This document shows positions 1 to 7,961 of a DNA stretch of 23,881 nucleotides, piece after piece. Numbering within the stretch: the stretch's first letter is position 1; the number at the start of each line of letters is the position of its first letter. The notes under the pieces were generated by a model that saw only the letters and a list, made by a program, of their open reading frames with translations, was not told where the DNA came from and did not search any database. This DNA is from RGIG4103 sp045644605 (GTDB lineage Bacteria; Bacillota; Clostridia; RUG12999). The translations under genes were made by a program, and so were the position numbers. The stretch spans positions 1 through 23,881 of the forward strand of contig JAZRHB010000009.1 of the NCBI GenBank assembly GCA_045644605.1. Reading direction: 5' to 3'.

Positions 1-564
1 TACCCACATCATTACATAGGTTTTTTCGGTCGCTCCAAGCTTTCCTGATGCTTTTTTTGATGTTATGGCATAAAGTGCTTCCATTGATGATGCTAAAAGC
101 AAGAATGCTATTCCCCATATGGTGTTTTGCTTGTCGCTGCCACCCGACATATACGCAATTAAAAGCACACCAAGCACCGAAATAAGTATAAAACCGCCCC
201 TTTTCAGGCTACATCGTTCTTTCAAAAAGATGATTTCGAATATAAACGTAAGCGCAGGAACAAAAGAAATGATAATTCCTGCCGACATACTTGATGCTCC
301 CTGCAGTCCTATGGCTTCGAATGTGTAATATCCTATCGGAATACATAGTGCCATCGGCAAAAGTTGCATAAAATCTTTTAAATTTAGCTTAAATTTTAAA
401 ACTGTAAGTCTTAAAATTTCAAAACAAATGGCGGCAACAAGAAACCGAAGTGCAAGAAAATCAACAACGGGAATCTGCTCGATTGATTTTGTTGTCATTA
501 AAAATCCAACACCAAAGATGATGGATTTAATTATTCCTGCCAGAATAACTTTTAATCTGTCCAT
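1..564 (-). CDS. EamA/DMT-family permease, N-terminal part (runs off left edge)
   Basis: An open frame begins at ATG 564-562 behind an AAAGGGG ribosome binding site and stays open for 188 codons to the window edge, so the C-terminus is missing. The translation opens MDRLKVILAGIIKSIIFGVG and continues as a run of hydrophobic helices. It includes the stretch FLALRFLVAA-like (DFLALRFLVAA), a GYYTFEAIGLQGASS segment and a FEIIFLKER segment, which are typical of the first EamA repeat of drug/metabolite transporters (usually about 290-300 residues, 10 membrane helices). The substrate cannot be told from sequence; family members export metabolites or amino acids. It lies 33 nt downstream of the small anchored protein at 598-1029 and is probably cotranscribed with it. 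Family call is confident, specific function unknown. Confidence 0.85.
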   Translation of the reverse strand, partial: MDRLKVILAGIIKSIIFGVGFLMTTKSIEQIPVVDFLALRFLVAAICFEILRLTVLKFKLNLKDFMQLLPMALCIPIGYYTFEAIGLQGASSMSAGIIISFVPALTFIFEIIFLKERCSLKRGGFILISVLGVLLIAYMSGGSDKQNTIWGIAFLLLASSMEALYAITSKKASGKLGATEKTYVMMWV

Positions 565-597
565 TTTTAGTGGTATCCCCTTTATATTCGTAAGATG

Positions 598-1029
598 TTA
601 TTTCGACCAGACAAGAGCATCAAAAACGTATTCATCAGGCGGGGTTGCAATGCCGGTATATATTTCTTTACCATCAGCTGAAACAAAATAATCTCCGATA
701 TACGACATATGACTATTGTTTACAAGCCAGGATGCCCGTATAACATAATACTGCTTATTGTTTCGCTCGACAGCGCCTGAAACACCAAAGGAAAACAGAA
801 ATCCCGTTTCCTTATCTTTTTCGCCAAATGCAGAAACACACAGGTTTTCAGCTTCTTTGGTTGTTATCCCCTTAACATCATAAATCGATATAACGGTGAT
901 TCCCCCATTTTCAGTTTCATTGTTAACATTAGCATCAGACACGTTATTTGCAACAAATGTTTTATAAGCGAATGTGCCGGCTGTTCCCAATAAAACAATA
1001 ATGAGAATGATATATATTATTTTCTTCAT
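598..1029 (-). CDS. Small membrane-anchored or secreted protein of unknown function
   Basis: This encodes 143 residues with one hydrophobic N-terminal segment (about residues 3-22, starting MKKIIYIILIIVLLG). A short Asn-rich linker follows, then a soluble domain of about 95 residues outside the membrane. That domain contains ITTKEAENLC, a YYVIRASWLV strand, SYIGDYFVSADGKEIYTG and a C-terminal DALVWSK. The VSADGKEIYTG ending resembles the last strands of PepSY-like folds, but I do not recognise a named family. I chose ATG 1029 because GGAG lies 8 nt upstream; an in-frame GTG at 1038 overlaps that ribosome binding site. A sigma-A-type promoter (1059-1087) sits directly upstream. The EamA permease gene follows. 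No function is assigned. Confidence 0.75.
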   Translation of the reverse strand: MKKIIYIILIIVLLGTAGTFAYKTFVANNVSDANVNNETENGGITVISIYDVKGITTKEAENLCVSAFGEKDKETGFLFSFGVSGAVERNNKQYYVIRASWLVNNSHMSYIGDYFVSADGKEIYTGIATPPDEYVFDALVWSK

Positions 1030-1058
1030 TTTAATCACTCCATAAGCTCGATATCTTA

Positions 1059-1087
1059 ATTATAACATAAATTCCTGTAATTTACAA
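1059..1087 (-). promoter_or_regulatory. Sigma-A-type promoter for the small anchored protein and permease
   Basis: On the minus strand TTGTAA (1087-1082) is followed by 17 nt and a perfect TATAAT (1064-1059), placed 30 nt upstream of the ATG at 1029. Confidence 0.65.
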
Positions 1088-1122
1088 TAAGAAACAAGCA
1101 TAATTATAATAAAGGTGATGTT

Positions 1123-1695
1123 ATGTTTGGATATATATGGGTAGGAATGATAATATTTTCGCTTATTGTAGGGCTGTTTTCTGGCAATGCCGAAAGTGTT
1201 GCACTTGCCGCCGCAGAAGGTGCGCAAAGTGGTGTAACGATGACACTTGAACTGCTTGGTATAATTGCATTCTGGAACGGAATAATGAAAATTGCCGAAG
1301 AAGGCGGAATTATAAAGCTACTTTCAAAGGTTATAAAACCTGTATATAAATGTTTTTTTAAAACAATTTCCATTGATGGAAAAGCAGGAAAAAATATATT
1401 AATGAACATTACTGCCAATATATTAGGGCTTGGTAATGCAGCAACACCGTTTGGAATTAAAGCTATGCAGGAACTCGGCAAGACTTCGGGCGGTATTGCC
1501 ACAAACGAAATGATAATGTTTCTTGTGTTTAACACCGCATCAATACAGCTTATTCCTACAACGGTAATTTCGATGCGCGCGGCATCGGGATCCGCTGCGC
1601 CGTCTGAAATAATAATTCCTGTATGGATTGTGTCTGTTGCTGCGCTTAGTGTTGGGATAATCACTGCAAAACTGTTTTCGTGCGGAGGAAAATAA
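1123..1695 (+). CDS. spmA: Spore maturation protein A
   Basis: This is a 190-residue integral membrane protein of the nucleoside-recognition (Gate) domain family, with the usual SpmA length. It begins MFGYIWVGMIIFSLIVGLFS and contains the conserved LGIIAFWNGIMKIAEEGG, NILGLGNAATPFGIKAM and TNEMIMFLVFNTASIQLIPT segments that identify SpmA. In Bacillus and Clostridium, SpmA and SpmB act together in the forespore to dehydrate the spore core and so support heat resistance; the transported species is not settled. ATG 1123 follows an AAAGGTGAT ribosome binding site. spmB starts 2 nt after its stop, so the two are translationally close and surely cotranscribed. Upstream is a short intergenic region shared with the divergent promoter at 1059-1087; I could not place the spmA promoter with confidence. 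Confidence 0.95.
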   Translation: MFGYIWVGMIIFSLIVGLFSGNAESVALAAAEGAQSGVTMTLELLGIIAFWNGIMKIAEEGGIIKLLSKVIKPVYKCFFKTISIDGKAGKNILMNITANILGLGNAATPFGIKAMQELGKTSGGIATNEMIMFLVFNTASIQLIPTTVISMRAASGSAAPSEIIIPVWIVSVAALSVGIITAKLFSCGGK

Positions 1696-1697
1696 TT

Positions 1698-2219
1698 TTG
1701 AGCATTACATCATACATAACCCCTGTTATTATTCTTTTAATTGTTTGTTTTGGGTTTTATAAATCAAAAAACACATATGATTATTTTATTGACGGTGCGG
1801 CAGAAAGTATTAAAATGACGTTTGAAATAATGCCGAATATTATAGGTATTATGGTTGCTATGTCAATGCTTAAAGCATCGGGCACCGTAAATATGATTGC
1901 ATATGCCCTATCCCCTGTTTTAAAGCTTATCGGAATGCCGGCAGAAATAGTACCGCTTGCACTCCTACGCCCTGTTTCTGGCAGCGGCGCGCTTGGTATT
2001 GTGGATGAAATTCTTAAAACAAACGGTCCCGACAGCTACGCAGGGCGGATTGCATCTGTAATGATGGGGTCAACAGAAACCACATTTTATACTGTAGCGG
2101 TGTATTATGGCGCCGCAAAGGTAAAAAATATCCGCCATACGCTTGTTGCGGCGCTAATGGCGGATGTTACTGCAATTATTTTAAGTATAATAGTTTGTAA
2201 AATATTTTTTAGAATTTAA
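1698..2219 (+). CDS. spmB: Spore maturation protein B
   Basis: This is a 173-residue membrane protein with a Gate domain. Characteristic stretches are EIMPNIIGIMVAMSMLKASG, PAEIVPLALLRPVSGSGALG and SVMMGSTETTFYTVAVYYGA, all typical of SpmB. It works with SpmA in spore core dehydration. I place the start at TTG 1698-1700, because GGAGG at 1684-1688 lies 9 nt upstream and the codon follows the spmA stop by 2 nt. A longer frame opens at GTG 1680, but that codon precedes the ribosome binding site and would overlap spmA. The 3' end overlaps the convergent glyQS by 11 bp, leaving no room for a separate terminator between them. Confidence 0.93.
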   Translation: MSITSYITPVIILLIVCFGFYKSKNTYDYFIDGAAESIKMTFEIMPNIIGIMVAMSMLKASGTVNMIAYALSPVLKLIGMPAEIVPLALLRPVSGSGALGIVDEILKTNGPDSYAGRIASVMMGSTETTFYTVAVYYGAAKVKNIRHTLVAALMADVTAIILSIIVCKIFFRI

Positions 2220-3600
2220 TTCTTTCTTCGATATAAGATACAAGGTCTTCCACTTTTACGTGTTCCTGTTCCATAGAATCTCTGTGGCGAACAGTTACCA
2301 TACCCGTTGTTTCAACATCGAAATCGTATGTAATACAGAACGGAGTACCAATTTCATCCTGTCTTCTGTATCTTTTACCGATACTGCCGGATTCGTCAAA
2401 TTCACACATAAAGTGTTTGGAAAGCTCTTTAAATATTTCGTATGCTGGCTCAGAAAGCTTTTTGGAAAGCGGCAATATTGCTGCTTTATATGGTGCAAGT
2501 GTAGGATGGAAATGAAGAACAGTTCTTACATCGCCTTCTGCAATTTCTTCTTCATCATATGCTTCAACAAGAAGAGCAAGAGTTACGCGGTCTGCGCCGA
2601 GTGACGGTTCAACAACATACGGAACATATTTTTCGTTTGTGAACGGGTCTGTATATTCCATGTTTTCGCCGGAATGTTTAGCGTGCTGATTAAGGTCAAA
2701 ATCTGTTCTGTCAGCAATACCCCAAAGCTCACCCCAACCGAACGGGAACATAAATTCAATATCAGTTGTTGCGTTTGAATAGTGAGAAAGTTCTTCCGGA
2801 TCGTGATCGCGAAGTTTTAAGTTTTCGGGTTTGATACCGAGAGAATACAACCAGTTTACACAGTAATCTTTCCAGTATTTGAACCAATCAAGGTCTGTTC
2901 CCGGTGCGCAGAAGAATTCAAGTTCCATCTGTTCAAATTCACGTGTTCTGAAAGTAAAGTTACCCGGAGTAATTTCGTTTCTGAAAGATTTACCAATCTG
3001 TGCTACACCAAACGGAATTTTCTTTCTTCCTGCTCTCTGTACATTTTTGAAGTTAACAAAAATCCCCTGTGCTGTTTCAGGACGAAGGAAAATTTCGGAT
3101 TTTGAATCTTCAGTTACACCCTGGAAAGTTTTGAACATAAGGTTAAACTTTCTGATGTCTGTATAATTGAGTTTGCCACACTGCGGACAAACAATGTTAT
3201 TATCTTTGATGTACGCAAGCATCTGCTCATCAGTCCAGCCGCCTACATTGATTTCTTCGCCTTTTTCGGCACAGTAATCTTCAATAAGCTTGTCTGCTCT
3301 GTGACGTGTTTTACATTCTTTACAGTCCATAAGCGGGTCAGAAAAACCGCCTACGTGACCGGAAGCAACCCATGTTGTCGGGTTCATAAGAATTGCCGCA
3401 TCAAGCCCCACATTATATTCGGATTCCTGAACAAATTTTTTCCACCATGCTTTTTTTACATTGTTTTTGAATTCAACACCAAGCGGGCCGTAATCCCAAG
3501 TGTTAGCGAGACCGCCGTATATTTCAGAGCCGGGGAAAATAAATCCGCGGCCTTTGCATAATGCAACGATTTTTTCCATTGTTTTTTCAGTATTTAACAT
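2209..3600 (-). CDS. glyQS: Glycyl-tRNA synthetase, single-chain alpha2 type
   Basis: This 463-residue class II enzyme charges tRNA-Gly with glycine using ATP in the cytoplasm. Visible parts are LANTWDYGPLGVEFKNNVK (motif 1 region, about residues 31-49), a zinc-knuckle-like insertion with Cys93-x2-Cys96 and Cys138-x2-Cys141, motif 2 with FRNEI near residue 206 followed by FTFRTREFEQ, motif 3 as GADRVTLALL near residue 335, and a C-terminal anticodon-binding domain from about FHPTLAPYKAAILPL. Length and architecture match the homodimeric form rather than the two-subunit GlyQ/GlyS form. ATG 3600 has an AAAGG ribosome binding site 10 nt upstream. Only 85 nt separate it from the upstream gene; these hold a TTGACA promoter but no T-box leader, which many Firmicutes aminoacyl-tRNA synthetase genes carry. 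Its end overlaps spmB. Confidence 0.96.
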   Translation of the reverse strand: MLNTEKTMEKIVALCKGRGFIFPGSEIYGGLANTWDYGPLGVEFKNNVKKAWWKKFVQESEYNVGLDAAILMNPTTWVASGHVGGFSDPLMDCKECKTRHRADKLIEDYCAEKGEEINVGGWTDEQMLAYIKDNNIVCPQCGKLNYTDIRKFNLMFKTFQGVTEDSKSEIFLRPETAQGIFVNFKNVQRAGRKKIPFGVAQIGKSFRNEITPGNFTFRTREFEQMELEFFCAPGTDLDWFKYWKDYCVNWLYSLGIKPENLKLRDHDPEELSHYSNATTDIEFMFPFGWGELWGIADRTDFDLNQHAKHSGENMEYTDPFTNEKYVPYVVEPSLGADRVTLALLVEAYDEEEIAEGDVRTVLHFHPTLAPYKAAILPLSKKLSEPAYEIFKELSKHFMCEFDESGSIGKRYRRQDEIGTPFCITYDFDVETTGMVTVRHRDSMEQEHVKVEDLVSYIEERIKF

Positions 3601-3652
3601 AAAACATTACCTTTCCGCCTTAAGTGGCACGTTAGTTTAAACATATAGAAAT

Positions 3653-3681
3653 ATGTTACCAAAAATTTGCAATTTTGTCAA
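3653..3681 (-). promoter_or_regulatory. Promoter for glyQS
   Basis: A perfect TTGACA (minus strand, 3681-3676) lies 17 nt from TAACAT (3658-3653). The -35 begins just past the stop codon of the upstream glycosidase gene, so glyQS can be transcribed independently of that operon. Confidence 0.65.
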
Positions 3682-3685
3682 TAGA

Positions 3686-5794
3686 TTAGTACAATTTAAA
3701 TCTGCGAATATTAAAATCAAAACCGTTTTTTGTTTTAAAGATGTTTACCATATCAACGGTATTACGATTATTCAAATCAGGCAAATTCTCCGCAAGAGAT
3801 ATTTGGGTTACATTTTTTTCGGTTTCAAAATAGGTCTGTTCCCCTTTATAAATATAGAACACCGGTTTTTTTGATACTGTCACAAAGGATTTTATTTTGC
3901 TGTAAATATCATCATTTGCAACGATAACAATTGCGCCGCTTTTGTTTTTCCGTATTTCAGCCTTAAGCCAGTTTATCGTAGGTGCCGTTGCATCCGTAAC
4001 CTGAAGAATATTTATATCTTTTGTAACTGTCTTGCCAAAATTTTCTCTTGCAATATTACCGGCAACATCATCATACGCATCCGACATACTGAGCGAATGT
4101 TCTGATTTATTAAGTTCCTTTGTTACTGCTAAAGCTGCAAGTCTGTTAAGGAGTGTATTGTCATATTGCATTGGTGACAACACGGCAAAATTGTTCTCTT
4201 TATAAAAATGCGGTTTATTTACGGTTATATTGTCAAAATAAACTGCGCCTTTTGTGCGGATATCCTTTTCGGGCTGTACAAGGTAAATTTTTGTAAGTTT
4301 TACGGGATATTCAATAGAATTATCAAGTTCAAATTTTAGTGTTTTCCACCCTTCCCAATCAACCTCATCAGCAAGCGTATATCTATGGCTTGTTCCGTTC
4401 GCATCTGTAAGCAAATAACGGAGCCACTGATTGTTTTCTTTTTCGGCATACACATCAATTTTAACTTTATCAGATGAGCTGTTAATTACGAGCGGGGTTT
4501 CAAAATCAAGTCCCGCAGACTGCAGCTTGTCCAGTTCGACAGTAAAATCATACCATAGCTTTGTACTTGTTTTGCCAAATTTTCTCTGTTCGTCAGTATT
4601 TATTGTATCACCAAGTGCATCATCCGGATAAAGATAAAGTTGTGTTTCAATATCTTCAAAAAGATGCATTTCTTCATCGTGGTCAATTATAACATTTTCA
4701 ATTCCCGAATGGAAAACCCCATATGCGTTTGATACGGCGCGGTTTTCACTAGGTGAATTTAAATAAGATGAAGATGCATCCCCCTGAACTTTTCCAACAA
4801 GCTGGGTTGACCCGCCGCCATCAAGGTTAATAGCATTGTGAACACCAAGTTCTAGCAAATAGCTTGACAGTTCATCAAGAGTCATACCTATACTACCCGA
4901 AGAGCCTCTGCCATCTACCGCAATAAAATATGCAAAATCAGACGTTTTGTCTACGCCGAAAGCACTTCTTGGCGCGCGCCCTGATGTTCCGTGTGTTATT
5001 GGTGCTTTTTTTCCATTTTCGACAAGAAGTGTACCGCCGCCAATTGCATTTTGTGCGTCAATTTCAGGTTTTATATCAATATCAAGAGTAAGTCTCTCTC
5101 CTACTTTGATTTTGTCAAAAAAGTCCGTTAAATCAGAAAGACCGGCAAGTACATATCCGTTTTCCGGTATTTTTGCCGCAGGCTTGTCATTTCTTATTTC
5201 TTGAATGGTATTTCCATCAACGACAACCTCAACAAGATTTCCGGTTGAACCAAGGGAATATTCTCCCCAAAGTGTATTATATAAAACTATTCCTGAAAGG
5301 TCGTCATATTTATTTACATTCTTTATCTTTTCGATATGTCCCTTTTTGGTTTTGATGGTCATTTCAGCGGTAAAATAATCAAAAATAAACTTTCCGTTAT
5401 TATCCATTACAACACTTGCCATAGTTTCATCTACGGCAGGTGAAGTAATCATTTCGCCTTCGACCACATTATATCCGACAGATGAGCCTCCCCCATTTGA
5501 CCAAAGAAAAAAATCGCCGTTTATTCCTGCAATGGCATCATGGTCATCAACAAGAGTTTTTACCCTGTCAAGTTTGTTAATACCATCCAAAGAATACAGT
5601 GTTTTTAATGTTATAAACGGATTGTTTAAATCGATTTTAAGTACGGATATTTTTTGTAATCCGTCGTCTGTTTCTTTGGTAGTTTTTATAAGTTCAATTC
5701 CGTCACAAACTGAAGTTTGTTTAATAGAATCTGCATTTACACAAAAAGCTGTCAAAACAAATGATGCAATTAAAATACATAAAAATCTTTTCAT
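3686..5794 (-). CDS. Secreted phosphodiester glycosidase-family protein (NAGPA-like)
   Basis: This is a 702-residue exported protein. A signal peptide covers about residues 1-21 (MKRFLCILIASFVLTAFCVNA, split here as MKRFLCILIA and SFVLTAFCVNA). The phosphodiester glycosidase domain (Pfam NAGPA/DUF2233 type) is recognised from NGDFF at 92-96, GGGTLLVENGK, RSAFGV, FIAVDGRGSSGSIGMTLDEL and the conserved NLDGGGSTQLV near residues 320-330. Residues about 390-530 look like a beta-rich jelly-roll (YDFTVELDKL, LRYLLTDANG, AVYFDNITV) of the carbohydrate-binding type. The last 160 residues are less clear. Family members cleave sugar-phosphodiester bonds; the substrate here is unknown, with a wall polymer or exopolysaccharide plausible. 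GGAGG precedes the ATG. The gene starts 21 nt after recN and is probably the last gene of that operon. Confidence 0.87.
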   Translation of the reverse strand: MKRFLCILIASFVLTAFCVNADSIKQTSVCDGIELIKTTKETDDGLQKISVLKIDLNNPFITLKTLYSLDGINKLDRVKTLVDDHDAIAGINGDFFLWSNGGGSSVGYNVVEGEMITSPAVDETMASVVMDNNGKFIFDYFTAEMTIKTKKGHIEKIKNVNKYDDLSGIVLYNTLWGEYSLGSTGNLVEVVVDGNTIQEIRNDKPAAKIPENGYVLAGLSDLTDFFDKIKVGERLTLDIDIKPEIDAQNAIGGGTLLVENGKKAPITHGTSGRAPRSAFGVDKTSDFAYFIAVDGRGSSGSIGMTLDELSSYLLELGVHNAINLDGGGSTQLVGKVQGDASSSYLNSPSENRAVSNAYGVFHSGIENVIIDHDEEMHLFEDIETQLYLYPDDALGDTINTDEQRKFGKTSTKLWYDFTVELDKLQSAGLDFETPLVINSSSDKVKIDVYAEKENNQWLRYLLTDANGTSHRYTLADEVDWEGWKTLKFELDNSIEYPVKLTKIYLVQPEKDIRTKGAVYFDNITVNKPHFYKENNFAVLSPMQYDNTLLNRLAALAVTKELNKSEHSLSMSDAYDDVAGNIARENFGKTVTKDINILQVTDATAPTINWLKAEIRKNKSGAIVIVANDDIYSKIKSFVTVSKKPVFYIYKGEQTYFETEKNVTQISLAENLPDLNNRNTVDMVNIFKTKNGFDFNIRRFKLY

Positions 5795-5815
5795 GCTTTT
5801 TGCCTCCGTAATTTA

Positions 5816-7480
5816 TTAGTGTTTTCTTTTATTAAGAAGTTCTGTTGCTTGTGCAATTGAAACAGGAGTAAGGTTTGAACCTGCATTAATTCGTGCAATT
5901 TCATTTACCCTGCCATCAAAATCAAGAAGCTTGATTTTTGTTTGTGTTTCGCCATTATTGGTTGATTTTTCAATAAGAAAATGATTATCTGCGATAGCGG
6001 CAATATGCGGACTGTGTGTTACAACAAGAGTTTGATTGTGTTTTGAAACATTTACAAGTTTATCTGCAACTCTTTCGGCGGTAATGCCGCTTATACCGGT
6101 ATCAATTTCGTCAAAAATATATGTTTCCGCAAGGTCGAGTCCGGAAATAATGCTCTTTAGTGCAAGCATTATTCGCGAAAGCTCACCGCCCGAAGCAATT
6201 TTTGAAAGCGGTTTTAATTCTTCGCCAACATTTGGCGAAATAAGAAACTCAACAACGTCATATCCATTTGAAAGGAACTTATCACTTTTTGTGAATGAAA
6301 TATCAAACTGTGTACCTTTCATATTAAGGTCGTTAAGTTCTTGTGTAAGCACTTTTTCAAGTTTTTTTGCTTCGGCTTTTCTTATGTCAGAAATTTCTGC
6401 CGCATATACTGAAAGGTCTGCTGTTATTTTTGCAAGTTTGCCTTTTAATTCGTTGAGTTTATCGTCAAGATTTTCGAGTTTTCCATGTTCTTCTTTTGCA
6501 TTTTCAAGAAAATCAACAAGCCCGTCAGGGTTACATTTATACTTATTACACAGTTTGTTTATTTCAGAAATTCTTTCAAAAACAGTATTGAGTTCATTTT
6601 CATCCGTTTCCGAATCAAATCTTGAAAGTCTGCCGGCAATATCGTCAATTCTGTATGCAATATCAGTTACGTCGCTATAAATTTCGCTCATTTCGTCGCT
6701 GAAATCTGCTACGGTTGAAAGATTTCTTGAAACGCAGTGGATTTCATCACTTACGTTTGTCTGTGACTGCACAAGTGCATTATATGCATTTTTTACAACT
6801 GATGCAATCTTGTCCATATTTTTTAGTTCATAATGGCGTTTTTCGAGGCTTTCATATTCGCCTTTTGAAAGAGCGAGTGCTGTTAATTCTTCAATCTGAT
6901 ACTTAAGAATATCTTGCTGCATGGCACGTTTTTGTTCGAATTCTTCAAGCTGCGATATTTCACGTTTTACAGAAGTATAATCAGACAAAAGAGCCATATA
7001 TTTGCTCATAACAGGAGCAATAAGCTTCGAAGCCCATTTATCGAGAAAATATATGTGTTTATCAGACTGATAAAGCATGGTAGTTTCCTGTTGACCATGA
7101 ATGTTTATGAGCATTGCACCGAGCTGTTTCAAGACAGACACCATAGAAAGTGATGCATTAATTTTGCACACACCTCTGCCGTCAACAGAAATTTCTCTGT
7201 AAACCAAAAGAGAATTATCTTCCGTTTTTTCAATGCCGAGTTTTTCTATTTCTGCCCATGTATTATCATCAGGATAAAACAACGCCGAAACAAAAGCTTT
7301 TTGCTCGCCACTTCTTATGATGTCTTTTGAACTTTTAAACCCAAGTATCAAACCAATGGCATCAATAATGATGGACTTACCTGCACCGGTTTCGCCTGTA
7401 AAAACATTAAGCCCGTCGCAAAAATTGATTTCGGCACGTTTTATTATTGCAATATTGTTGATTTCAAGATAGGAAAGCAA
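5816..7480 (-). CDS. recN: DNA repair protein RecN
   Basis: This 554-residue SMC-like ATPase is recruited early to DNA double-strand breaks and helps homologous recombination. The N-terminus is MLSYLEINNIAIIKRAEINF. Walker A GETGAGKS is at 29-36, a long coiled-coil region spans about 150-400, the ABC signature IASGGELSR lies near 428-436, and Walker B TYIFDEIDTGISG is at 453-465. VVTHSPHIAAIAD follows. All are typical RecN features and the length is normal. Translation starts at TTG 7480-7478 behind an AGGGGG ribosome binding site that overlaps the argR stop codon; a nearby ATG at 7487 is out of frame. Its position after nadK and argR is a common Firmicutes arrangement. Confidence 0.96.
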   Translation of the reverse strand: MLSYLEINNIAIIKRAEINFCDGLNVFTGETGAGKSIIIDAIGLILGFKSSKDIIRSGEQKAFVSALFYPDDNTWAEIEKLGIEKTEDNSLLVYREISVDGRGVCKINASLSMVSVLKQLGAMLINIHGQQETTMLYQSDKHIYFLDKWASKLIAPVMSKYMALLSDYTSVKREISQLEEFEQKRAMQQDILKYQIEELTALALSKGEYESLEKRHYELKNMDKIASVVKNAYNALVQSQTNVSDEIHCVSRNLSTVADFSDEMSEIYSDVTDIAYRIDDIAGRLSRFDSETDENELNTVFERISEINKLCNKYKCNPDGLVDFLENAKEEHGKLENLDDKLNELKGKLAKITADLSVYAAEISDIRKAEAKKLEKVLTQELNDLNMKGTQFDISFTKSDKFLSNGYDVVEFLISPNVGEELKPLSKIASGGELSRIMLALKSIISGLDLAETYIFDEIDTGISGITAERVADKLVNVSKHNQTLVVTHSPHIAAIADNHFLIEKSTNNGETQTKIKLLDFDGRVNEIARINAGSNLTPVSIAQATELLNKRKH

Positions 7481-7491
7481 AAGGCATCCCC

Positions 7492-7947
7492 CTATTTTAT
7501 TAATAGTTTAAGTTTGGAACTGAGTTTAGCTGCCGCTTTTTCATCAGGAGAAACAACAATTATTGTATCATCCCCTGCTATACATCCAACAATTTCGGGA
7601 TGTTCCATTGCATCAAGAGCTGCCGCAGCCGCCTGAGCCATTCCTGACAACGTTTTTACCACAACAATATTTTTTGCAACTTCAACAGCTACAACAGACT
7701 CAACAAAAACATTTTTAAGTCTTGATTCAAAATCGTTTTCACTTTCCGTTATACTTGTAGCGTATCTGTATGTATCGTTACCCGATGAAACCTTGATAAG
7801 TTTAAGCTCACGAATATCTCTGGATATTGTTGCCTGCGTTGCATACACACCGTACTGAAGAAGTTTTTTAGACAAATCTTCCTGCGTTTGTATTACGTTA
7901 TCTTTGATAATCTCAAGAATGTAAGAATGTCTTTCATACTTATTCAT
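7492..7947 (-). CDS. argR: Arginine repressor ArgR/AhrC
   Basis: This 151-residue transcription regulator represses arginine biosynthesis and activates catabolism when arginine is bound. The N-terminal winged helix-turn-helix shows TQEDLSKKL and the diagnostic ATQATISRDIRELKLIKV. A linker follows, then the C-terminal hexamerisation and arginine-binding domain with LSGMAQAAAAALD and GCIAGDDTIIVV, whose paired Asp residues contact arginine in the family. ATG 7947 follows AGGAGAG at 7 nt. It sits 14 nt after nadK and its stop overlaps the recN ribosome binding site. The argR-recN link is widespread in Firmicutes, although the proteins act in different processes. Targets are not visible in this window. 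Confidence 0.96.
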   Translation of the reverse strand: MNKYERHSYILEIIKDNVIQTQEDLSKKLLQYGVYATQATISRDIRELKLIKVSSGNDTYRYATSITESENDFESRLKNVFVESVVAVEVAKNIVVVKTLSGMAQAAAAALDAMEHPEIVGCIAGDDTIIVVSPDEKAAAKLSSKLKLLIK

Positions 7948-7961
7948 ATCTTTCTCTCCTG

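Noticed and set aside
361..400. AATTTAGCTT near 380 as another copy of the array spacer
   Set aside because: It lies in the permease coding frame, has no flanking hairpins and is expected by chance in A/T-rich DNA.
1081..1110. TTTACA-18-TATAAT as a promoter for spmA
   Set aside because: Transcription would start within the spmA ribosome binding site. A sporulation-type -10 (CATAATTA) overlaps it, but has no convincing -35. I leave the spmA promoter unassigned.
1104..1664. A 186-codon open frame antisense to spmA
   Set aside because: It lies wholly within spmA, has low-complexity Ile/Pro/Ser-rich sequence typical of reversed membrane-protein codons, and lacks a credible ribosome binding site or family match.
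3614..3634. AAGTGGCACG sequence resembling a T-box core upstream of glyQS
   Set aside because: It is on the wrong strand relative to glyQS, and the space is too short for stem I plus an antiterminator.
6036..6680. A 214-codon open frame antisense to recN
   Set aside because: It is Ser/Phe-rich with no recognisable domain, and recN on the other strand is intact with all motifs.
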